Source: Massilia frigida (GTDB lineage Bacteria > Pseudomonadota > Gammaproteobacteria > Burkholderiales > Burkholderiaceae_D). From it: 64,000 nucleotides of DNA. Below the pieces are notes generated by a model. That model did not search any database. It saw only the letters and a list, made by a program, of their open reading frames with translations, and was not told the DNA's origin. This document shows positions 9,298 through 19,800 of this stretch, one piece after another. Position 1 is the stretch's first letter. Every line of letters begins with the position of its first letter. The stretch spans positions 1 to 64,000 of the forward strand of contig NZ_WHJG01000007.1 of the NCBI RefSeq assembly GCF_011682175.1. The letters run 5' to 3'. The translations under genes were made by a program, and so were the position numbers.

Positions 9298-9354
9298 ATG
9301 CGGGGCGATGCCGTGACGCGCTCGCTCGCAGGGCGATATCGCCCGTCCCCGCAT
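9298..9354. terminator. Possible bidirectional hairpin between convergent genes
   Basis: The perfect 14-bp palindrome GGGCGATATCGCCC (9331-9344) sits inside a wider repeat ATGCGGGG/CCCCGCAT (9298-9305 with 9347-9354). There is no T-run, so a factor-independent terminator is uncertain. Confidence 0.35.
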
Positions 9355-9435
9355 GGCCGGGCAGCAGCCCCCAATTCCACCAAGGCGGATGGCTAGCCCA
9401 CCCGGTGTTCGACAGCGCGGCCTTCCGCGCTCGCG

Positions 9436-10695
9436 CTACGCCGCCGGCGCGGCGTCGATCAGGCGCCGGTAGCCGGCAATGCCCTCCTCGACCGCATAGC
9501 CGGACTTGACCGATTCCACAGCCCGCGCGCGCAGCGGCGCGCACTGTGCAGGCTCGCGCAAGGCCCGGCTGACGGCGCCGGCAATCGCATCCGTATCGAA
9601 AAAATCGACCAGCAAGCCATTCTCGCCGTGACGGATGACTTCCGTCACCGGCGCCGTGTCCGAGCCGATCACCAGGCAGCCGCACGCCATCGCTTCGAGC
9701 ATCGACCACGACAGCACAAACGGATACGTCAGGTAGACATGCGCGGCCGAGACCTGCAGCAGGTCGCGGTAGCGCGCGTAGGAAATGCGGTCGAGGAAAT
9801 GCACGCGATCCGGATCGATGGCGACTTCGGCCAGCATCCTGGCGCGCCACGTCTGGCCGCCGGCCGGACGCGCGCCGTAGCTCACGTCGGCCCCGCCGGC
9901 GAGCACGATGTCGCAGTCCGGATTGTCAGCCAGTATCTTGGGCAGCGCGCGCATGAAGGTGTGGAAGCCGCGGTACGGCTCGAGGTTGCGCGACACATAG
10001 GTCACCACCGGGTCGCCCGGACGCAGCACTTTGCCGTTCGGCAGTGTGAACGTGGCGTCGGGATTCGGGCATAGGTAGGCGGTGTCGACTCCCTCGTGAA
10101 TCAGCGCGATCTTGTCGTGGTAAGGCTTGGGGTGCAGGCTTTTCTGCCATGCGGTCGGCGCCACGGCGATGTCGCAGGCTTCCAGGTTGAGCAGTTGCAG
10201 CGCGTTCTTGGCGCGCACCCGCGCCCGATCGTCTATCGTGCTGGGAAACTCCGGATCGAAGCCGACATCGGCGTTATCCGTGTGATAGTAGAACTCGGAA
10301 AAATGCACCAGGCGCGCCTCCGGAAACGCTTCGCGCACGAACATGGTGTCGCCCCAGCCCGGATGGGCGATGATCACGTCCGGCGCGAAGCCCTTCTCTT
10401 TCATCGCCAGCAAGACCCGCAGGCATGCCTGTCCATGCAGGATGCCCGCCTCGAAAGGCCTGGCGTAGTGGTGGGTTTCCTTGGCCGCGCCACGGTGCAG
10501 CTTGTAGGTCAGCGTACGCACATCCGGCAAGCCGGGACAGCCGTCCTTGCCGATCGCCAGCACGTCGTACGCCGGATCGCGCGCCAGGTGCGAGGCGATG
10601 CGCTTGAACTGGCCGGGAAAGTTTTGATGAATGAACAGGATGCGGCGCGCGCGCGGCGCGCCGGAAGGCAAAGGCTGGGCTGGTGTGAATGTCAT
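9436..10695 (-). CDS. Glycosyltransferase family 4-like protein, copy 1
   Basis: A 419-aa retaining glycosyltransferase of the GT-B fold. The N-domain opens with RRILFIHQNFPGQFKRI. The C-domain holds YVSRNLEPYRGFHTFMRAL and the donor-site segment LEAMACGCLVIGSDTAPVTE, whose paired Glu residues are typical of GT4. There is no signal peptide, so it acts in the cytoplasm. It lies 145 bp downstream of the giant RTX gene on the same strand and is about four-fifths identical, by eye, to the copy at 21132-22421. A role in glycosylating the secreted protein, or in making a companion glycan, is inference from position only. Confidence 0.88.
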   Translation of the reverse strand: MTFTPAQPLPSGAPRARRILFIHQNFPGQFKRIASHLARDPAYDVLAIGKDGCPGLPDVRTLTYKLHRGAAKETHHYARPFEAGILHGQACLRVLLAMKEKGFAPDVIIAHPGWGDTMFVREAFPEARLVHFSEFYYHTDNADVGFDPEFPSTIDDRARVRAKNALQLLNLEACDIAVAPTAWQKSLHPKPYHDKIALIHEGVDTAYLCPNPDATFTLPNGKVLRPGDPVVTYVSRNLEPYRGFHTFMRALPKILADNPDCDIVLAGGADVSYGARPAGGQTWRARMLAEVAIDPDRVHFLDRISYARYRDLLQVSAAHVYLTYPFVLSWSMLEAMACGCLVIGSDTAPVTEVIRHGENGLLVDFFDTDAIAGAVSRALREPAQCAPLRARAVESVKSGYAVEEGIAGYRRLIDAAPAA

Positions 10696-10840
10696 AGGGT
10701 CGTGCGCTGGCCTGCAAGATGGAGATTGGGCATCTTACCAGCCGGAGCCATGCCCAAAACTCGCCAATACTCATGCAATTGAGAAAGAACCCGGCCTTCA
10801 TCCGCCACGCGGGCAGAGAAAGGCCGGACGGGCGATGCCC

Positions 10841-13800
10841 TTACATCAGGCGCGGCGACAGATCCTGCAGCGCCGATCCGGCTTGCAGGGTTTGCGCCGC
10901 CGTGCCGAACGATGCATTGGCCAGGATGGCCGCCGCCGGCGTCAGCGAGACGTTCGACAGCGTGCCGTTTTTCGCATACTGATACGCCAGGTCGCCGCCG
11001 ATGGCCGCCGTATCGCTGCCGCTCAGGTAAAAATTGAGCAGCGATGAAGACAAGGCCCAGCTCGTCAATGCCGGATTGGCTGTACGCGCCTGGTCGAAGG
11101 CGGTCGCCAACCCGTCGAAGTTGAATTGCTCGATTTTCTTGTTATTCAACTTGTTGGTGGAAGTCGCGTTGTAATCGCTCGTTCCTTCAATCACCATCTG
11201 CAGATTGGCGACGCTGCGGTTGGTCGTGCCGAGGTACCAATCCTTGAGGTTGATTTGCTCGCTGGCGCCCGTCACGAGGATCAGGTCGTTGGCCGATTTC
11301 TTGAACAGCAAATCGGCGTACAAGATGCCTTTCCCAAGCGACAGCGTATTGTCCTTGCCGGTGCTGGCATTGACGATATCTTGTCCATCGCCGCGGTTGA
11401 AAGCGATCACATCGGCGCCGGTACTGCTGGTGACGGTGTCGTTGCCGGCACCGCCAATCAGCATGTCCTTGCCGATACCGCCGGTCAGAATGTCGGCCCC
11501 GGCGCCACCATGCAGCAAGTTGTTGCCTGCCGTATCGCTCAAAGTATCGATGCCATCTCCACCTTGCAGGACGTCGTTGCCAGCCAGTCCGTTCAAGGCA
11601 TTGTTGCCGGCATTGCCGACAAGGAGGTTATCAATCGGATTGCCAGTGCCGCTGACTGCCCCGGTCAAGGTCAGCTGGAGAGCTTCCAAGTTTGCACCCA
11701 GGGTGTACGAAGCTGACGACTGCACCAGATCGTTACCTTCACTGGCATTCTCCGTGACCACATCGCCCGCATTGTCGACCAGATAGACGTCGTTGCCGGA
11801 GCCACCGGACATCTTATCGTCGCCGGCGCCGCCGTCGAGCGTATCGTTGCCGCCACCACCAATCAGGGTATCGTTGCCCGCCAGCCCATTGAGCACGTCG
11901 TTACCGCTGCCGCCCGTAAGTGTCTCGGCATTGGCGCTACCGTTCAGAACCAGGTTCTGGACAGTCGCGCTCAGATCGAACACATCCGACACGCTCAGGC
12001 CGCCAGCGTCTTTTGCGCTTACCTTGATGCTGACCGTGCCGGCCGAAACCGGCGTGCCGCTGAAGGCACGGGTGGCGGCATTGAACGCCAGCCATGCCGG
12101 CAATGCGCTGCCGTCAGCCAGCGTGGCTGCATAGGTCAGCGTGTCGCCCGCATCCGGATCGGCATACGAGTTTGCCGGTACCGCGTAACTGAACGGCGCG
12201 CCCAGTACCACGGTTTTATCGGCCAGCGGTGTTGCCACCACCGGCGCCCGGTTGGGAGCACCGATCTTCATCGTGACGGCATGACCGGCGGTTTTGTCAT
12301 AGTTATCGCTGCCCCACAACCCCAGCTGGAGCGTGCCGAGGTTGGTGCTGGCCGGCGTGCCGGACAGCTCGCGCGTCGCCGGATTAAATGTCAGCCACAC
12401 CGGCAGGTCGGCGCCGTTTGCCAGTTTGAAGCTGTACTTGATCGTATCGCCTGGATCGGGGTCGGTGATGGCATTCACGGATACGGTGTAGGTAAACAGG
12501 CTTCCCGCCATGGCTTGCAAGACGGGCGGCGCGATCGCCTTGACCGGAGTCTGGTTGCTCAGCGCACGGTCAGCCATCGTTTCAAAGTCAGCCTGGTTCC
12601 ACGTACTGCCGTCTGCGAAAGCCACATAGTTTATTTTACGATCAGCTCCCGCGCCATCGGACTGAGCGGCCGGGCCGTAGTACTTGTTGATCGTGATTTG
12701 ATCGGTGCTTCCGTTGAGCTTGAACAGCAAATCAGTGCCGCTGCGCATCACGGATACATCGGTCGTGGCAATCCCCTCGCCAAAGCGCACGATGTCCACC
12801 GAGCCATTGACCCCGACGTTCGAGATCAGATCGCGGCCATCGCCGCGTCCGTACAGATAAACATCGTCGTCTCTGCCACCATACAGGGTGTCATTGCCGG
12901 CCAGACCGCTCAAGGTATCGTTGCCACTCTGTCCATACAAGGAATTGGCAAGCTCATTGCCAGTAATCGCGTTACCCAATCCATTGCCGATGCCCTGCAC
13001 CGCGACACCCGTCAAGACCAGGTTTTCAAGAACGGCAGCAAGCCCATCCTGGGTATTGTAGGAGCGCACGAGCGTGTCAACCCCTTCGTCATATAACTCG
13101 AGCACCTCGTCGCCCGCCGTGTCGACAATGTACGTATCGTCACCACGCCCGCCGGTCATCGAGTCGGCACCGGCGCCGCCGTCGAGAATGTTATCCTCGG
13201 AGTTACCGGCGAGGGTGTTCGCCATCGCATTGCCCGTCCCATTGATGTGGCCACCGTCGCCCAGGATGAGCGACTCGAGATGCTCGCCAAGGGTATAGCT
13301 GACCTGTGTCTGGACGGTGTCGTAGCCGCCGTTGTCGTTCTCCACGATCTTGTCGAAAACGGAGTCGACGATATAGGTATCGTCTCCGGCGCCACCCGCC
13401 ATGCCATCCGTACCGTCGCCACCGTCGAGGATGTCGTCACCGCCGCCACCGTTGAGGGTGTCGTTGCCGGACAGTCCACTCAGGGTGTCGTTGCCCAAGC
13501 CGCCTGTGAGTTCGTCGCCGAGTTCGGTGCCCTCGAGGTTCACGCCTTCTAGTTGCATCGCTATATCAAATTCATCGCTGACGCTCAGACCTGCTTTATC
13601 CGTCGCCGTCAACACAATGCTGACCCGCCCCCGGACAGTGGGCGTACCGCTGAAGGTGCGGCTTGCGGCATCGAAGTGCAGCCATGCCGGCAGCACGCCG
13701 CCGTCGGCCAGGCTTGCGCTAAAGGTCAGCTTGTCGGCGCGATCGGGATCGGTCAGCGCATAGTTCGGAACCGTATAGCTGAACTCTGTATCCAGTAACG

Positions 13801-16800
13801 CAATCTGGTCCTCCTGTGCCTGCGATACCAGCGGCGCCCGGTTCGGCGGGGCAGCGTTGACGATCAGGGTCTTCATCATGCCCATGCGCGCACCGTCGTC
13901 ATCGGTTCCCCAAAGAATCAACGGCACGTAACCGACGGCGGCACTATCGGGTGTGCCCGAGAACGTGCGCGTCAAGGGATCAAAGCTCAGCCACGCCGGC
14001 AATGGGCTGACGCTGTCGCGCATGGTCACGCTATAGGTAATGTGTTGCCACGGGTCGGGGTCGATAATCGTATCGGCCGGCACCGTGAAGCTGAACGGAA
14101 CGCCGGCTTCCGCTGCCAAGTATCCAAGCTCCAGATTGTCCTGCGGCGGCGAATTGGCACGAATTTTCGCTTTTGCATCGATGACGCGCTCATCCCACAC
14201 GGTGCCGTCGGCGAACTGCAACACCGCACCCCTACGACTGTTATTCGCGAAAAAATATTGGCGTACGAAGAGTGCATCATCCGTCGACGCGATCGAGACG
14301 ATCAGAGTTTTTCCTGTGCGAAATAAAGCGATATCGCCGGGAGTCACACCGGGTTTAAGTTGGATAATGTCAGCATTAGTTTTTTCATAATAAGACACGT
14401 TGTATGCCGAGATCGTATCTCGTCCCGAACCGCGTCCGAAAACGAAGGTATCTCTTGAGTCAAAATGCGTTTCCAGGAGGTCGTCCCCCGCTCCGCCGTC
14501 GATGAGATTCTCGCCGCGCCCGCCGCGCAAGGTATCGTTACCGTCCCCGCCGCGCAAGGTGTCGGCGCCCTTGGCCCCATAAAGTGTATCTTTGCCCGCG
14601 CCCCCTTCGAGCAGGTCGTCAGTGTCGTACCCGCCAAGCTGGTCGTCGGCGGTCGTGCCGGTCATCAAGAACGGCCTGATCGTTTCGGAGTCCCAGACAG
14701 TGCCGTCGGCAAACTCTATCCGTATGACCGGCGACAATCCGGTCATCTCCATCTCCTCTGTGAAGTAAGTCAACGCGGTCACGGAATCCGTGCTGCCCGC
14801 GATCGAGAGCAGCAGATCGCTGCGATTTCTTTTGACAACAACGTCTGCCGCAACAATACCAGGCTTGAAACGCAGGATTGCCTGCCTGTCCGCATCGTTG
14901 TTGTTGAACTGGCCCAGCGTATCCTGGCCATCGCCAAGGCCAAAAACGAAAACCTCACGCGCGCCGCCATCGGCCAGAAAATCGTTGCCGGGCCCACCCT
15001 CGAGCGTATCGGCGCCGCCAAGGCCATAGATGGTATCGTTGCCCTTGCCACCAGTCAGATAATCAGGTTGCCGAGTACCGGTAATATGGTCGTCGCCGTC
15101 GGTTGGGGTCAGCACAAAATCTTCCAAAAACGTTCTACTCCAGACCGTGCCGTCGTCGAAACAGACCTGCATCAAAGCGGTATACTGAACGCCCGAGTAC
15201 TCCTGATTATCGAAGAAACGCTCAATGGTAATTTTGTCGTCAGTGCCGGCAATGGCCAGTTCAAGCGCAGTGTGGCCGTATGGACGTTCCCACCATGCTG
15301 TGCTGGCAACCTGCTTGATCTTCACGTCAGATGGCCGAATCCCAGGTTTGAATTGAACGGTGTTCAACGTGGATGGATCGAAATGGCTGTTATCGACGAT
15401 ATCCTGGCCATCGCCTCGTCCGAACAGATAGATGTCGTTTCCCCCGGCCCCATCGAGATGGTCGAGCCCGCGGCCGCCATCGAGCGTGTCATGGCCACGA
15501 CCGCCGACAAGATAATCGTCGCCGTTTCCGCCAAACAGCCAGGTATCGCTGCCCTTCGCCAGAATAAAATCGTTGCCCTCGAATCCATACATCATCTCGA
15601 TCCCGGGCCATGTACCGGGACCCGGCACGCCATCGGGCAGCGTGGTTTTCGCGATGATGATCGAGTGATCCCACACCACGCCATCGGCAAAGACGACCTT
15701 GCCCAAGGTCGGGCCCGAGGCTGCATAGTAGTCCTGGATAATGACCGGCTTACCAGCTGTGACAGCGACCTGCAAATCGTTATTTGCGCGCACCAGGCTG
15801 ACCGTCGTGGCGGCAATACCAGCGCCCAGCGCCAGGATATCGCCTGGGCCACCATTGACGATCGTCGTCATGCCATCGCCCACAGCGTACTCGTAGGTGT
15901 TGACGTTCGCACCGGCCATCTTGCCATTACCGTTCATGATCGTCTTGCCGATTCCGGCAACAAACGTGTTGCCGCCGCCGCCGCCATTGAGCACGCTGTC
16001 GCCCATGCCAGCAACCAGGGTGTCGTTGCCGTCACCGCCGCTCAGCGTATCGTTGCCATCGCTGGCAACGATGTAGTCGGCCAGCGCGTTGCCCGTCGCG
16101 CTCAGGCCTGCGCTGCCGGTCAGCTGCAGATGCTGAATACCGGCCGGCAGCACGAGACTGGCCGCCGAATACATCGTGTGCCCCCTGGCGTTCGACTGCA
16201 CCAGCAAGGTATCGAGTCCGATCATGCTGCCATCGTCGAACTTGAGCTGGTCGAGCATATTGCCGGCTTGGTTGCCCTGCACCACGACGCTCGCACCGGA
16301 TTCGGAGAAAATCTGGACGGACTTGCGGCCATACGCGTCGATCACCATGCCCGCCGACAACTGACCAGCGCGCACACCGGCGCCGAAGGCGATGGCTTCG
16401 CCCGGCACGCTGGCGTCGATCGTCGTGATGCCGTTCGCGCTTGGCACATAGGTCGCCACGCCGCCCGAGCCGTGGCCCGAACCGGTCAGGGTATCGTTGC
16501 CGGCTCCGGCAACCAGGGTGTCGCGGCCGGCGCTGGCGCGCAGGATGTTGTCGAGTTCATTACCACTGGCAATCACAGCCGTCTTGCCCGTCAGAGTCAG
16601 CGCGATCATCCCCCCCGGAAGCGCCATGCCCACCTCTGTGGACAAGGTTGCCACGGCCGGATCGGCTTGCAACAGCGCCTCGCTCAAGGTCCGGCTGTCG
16701 CGATTGGCGAAAGCCAGCCGTCCCAATATGCCGCTGGCGGCACTGCCTTCCACGGTCACCGTAGGGCCACCAGCGACCTTGAGCGTGACGACCGATATGC

Positions 16801-19800
16801 CAGCGCTGCCCGCGTGCGCGCTGACCGTCACGCTGGCTGCCGTGATGCCCGCACCGAACTCCAGTGTATCGTCATGCTGGCTGTGCTGGATCAGGACATT
16901 GCCGCTATTCATGTTGACGATGAAGCGCGAGCTGCCCGTGCCCGCAATCATGGTGCTGCTGCCGGTCCCTGCAATGAATTCATTGGCGCCGCTTCCACCG
17001 ATCAGGGTATCGTTCGCACTGCCACTAACCAAGGTGTCGTCGCCGCTATTGGCCCGGATCACGCTGGCGACATTGTTGCCCACGGCTTGGATATCGGCGC
17101 TGCCCAGCAAGTTGACCGTCTGGATAGGCGCCGTGCCCGACGGAACCGCCGGAACCGCCGGAAGTGTCACACTGACCGAGGAATACGTGGAAGTGCCAAT
17201 TTTGTAGCTTGGCGAACGCAGGGCATCAAGCGTGGTTTCTTGGCCGTTGAAGGTGATGCGCTGCAGGCCTGGCTGTAAAAAGATGGTGCCGCTGCCGGTA
17301 CCGATTTCCACGCCGTCGTGGTTGTCCGCGATACTGAGCTCCTCCGGCTTGTAGCTTGCGTCGAAGGACAGGGTATCGTCACTGTCGCACTGCAAAATCA
17401 CGACCGTGCCGGCATTTTTGTTCACCACAAAATTGGTCGTACCCGCCGCGCCGAACAGCTTGTTGAAGCCGGTTCCGGCGACCAGGGTATCGTTGCCGGC
17501 GCCGGCCCACAGCTCAGTCGGCGCGACGATGGTGCCACCGCTGCCGCCGTACAGGATATCGTTGCCGGCACCGGCAAACAGGTGGTTGACACCTGAGCCA
17601 CCATGAATGGTCGTATTTCCGCTGCCTGCGACGACCTGGGTGAAATCGACAGACGTCGTGCCGCCCCCCCCTGCCCCGGCATATATAACGTTGGCGCCGC
17701 TGCCGCCGTAAATCAGGTCCTTGCCTCCGCCACCGTGGATGGTGGTCGCGCCTGTACCGGCACGCACCGTATTCGGCGCGGCAATGGTGCCCCCGTCGCC
17801 GACGTAAATGATGTTGGCGCCATCGCCGCCATGCAGATAATCCTGGCCGCCGCCGCCACGAATGGTGGTCGCGCCGGTGCCGGCGAAAATGGTGTCGTTG
17901 CCGCTGCCGCCCACCAGCGTGTTAAGCCCGGCTCCACCCATGATGGACGTGTTGCCCGTTCCGGCAACGATATACTCGTCGCCTGCCCCGCCATAGATGG
18001 AGGTCTTGCCGGCGCCACCGATCAGCGTGTCCTTGCCGCCTGAACCATGGACGCGGGTCGCCCCATCGCCGGACTGGACCAAATTGTTGCCCTTGTCCCT
18101 GCTTGCCCAATCGTCTCCGCTGCCCCCGGCGTAAATCACGCTGTCACCGGCGCCGCCGATGATCGTATTGTCACCGGAATTACCGCTCGCAAAATCATTA
18201 CCGGATTCGAGCGTGATGTAGTCATTGCCCCCTCGGCCCCTCACCCGGACGTTACCTGTACCGCCGAAAATCGTGTCGTTGCCCATGCCCCCATAGATGG
18301 TGCTGTTGCCGCTACCGGCGTCCACGTAATTGTCTCCGTTCGAAAGAAAGAAGCGCGAATCGCCGCTCCCGCCGAAAACGGTATCGTTGCCAAAGCCCAA
18401 GGGGTACGGAAAGCGCGTTGGAAGGTGTGTGACCGGCTCTTCACCGTATGCGAGATAAATATTGCCCTCATACGTAGCCATGTCGATATTTATCCCTGCG
18501 GGGTGACGCGCTTGGGTGAATGGCGTTGCGATCGTCACGGTCCCTCCGTCATCGTGCACCGCGGCATTCCAGTCCAGACTGGGCGCGGAATACTGGTCCA
18601 ATACCATGCCACCCAAGAATACATTCTTGCCAGGCCCCATCACAACCACGTTGTTGCCGGCACCGACACCGATGATGTCATTCCCATTTCCGCCAACAAC
18701 CGTACTGTTGCCCTCAGCGACCGAGACCAACATGCCGTTCTGCCCGGTTGGCGTACCGGTATTGGCATCGATGATCGCCTGGTTCAGGTCGACTTCCTTG
18801 TTCACATATACGCGATTATTCCCGTTGCCAAGCCGCACCCAACCGTGCGCATTATTCGCCGTCACAAGATTATCCCCGTCCCGGAGAGTCACGACGGCGT
18901 TTTTATCAGTGACATTAATGCGATTGTTGAGTTGGTACCCCAGAGCCCGGATTAACTGGAACGATGGCGTCGTCTCAGTACTGTATGGGCTACTTTTTCC
19001 AGCGGGAAGGGTTTGATACCAGTCGGCTGGGAAATCCGTTGGATCCTTGGGACCGGCATCGCCGTTAAAGGTCACCGTCAGCGCATTACTGATAGGCACG
19101 AAGTCAGGCCGGTCGGGTTGGGCAAGGCTGGAGGAGAGGCTCAAGGTACGGGTTTGCCTGGCCGGTCCGCCATACACGAGGCCGACTTCAACGCTGTCCT
19201 GGCCGGCGGGAATCACGACATTGACCGAGCCACTGCTCATGTCGAGCATGCCATCGCCAATATCGAGGTACATATTGGAAAAGCTGCCGCTGGTCCCGCG
19301 CACGGTGACGGTGCGGTCCTGGTCGCTGATGCCGGCAACCGAAATCCGGAACGGCTGGATCGTCGTGGCCGTGGTCAGGGATTTATCGGCCGGGGCGTCG
19401 GCCGAGTCGAACAGGGGGGTGCCGGTGTTGGCGGCCATGCCGATGCGTTCGGCCAGCTTGATGCCGAGATAACCGTCCTTCTCGCTCATCGCCTTGCCGA
19501 GGTCGAAGTCGTCAATCGCGATTTTTCCCTCGCCCAGCACGCCGCCGGAGAGCAGCATTTTTCCGAGCTGGCCGCCCGCGCCGACGGCATCGAACTGGTA
19601 GCGCACGCCGGCGCTGTCGACCCAGGTGTGGCCGTTGCCGACCAAGGTGGCGCCTTGGCCGGCAATGGTCGTCTCGCCGATGCGGATAGAGCCGAGGCCG
19701 TCAAGATCCTCGATCGATTGGATTGAAGGCGCTATCCCAGCATTGCCATCGGAAGGCAGGAAGGTAAATATATCGATACCCTTGCCGCCAGCGCACACAT

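Noticed and set aside
14465-17278. Long open frame (937 aa) on the plus strand
   Set aside because: Antisense to the RTX gene. GC-rich third positions and repeats keep the opposite frame open; the translation has no protein-like features.
11400-18400. Regular short repeats resembling a CRISPR array
   Set aside because: They are degenerate 27-bp RTX coding repeats in one open frame, with no unique spacers.
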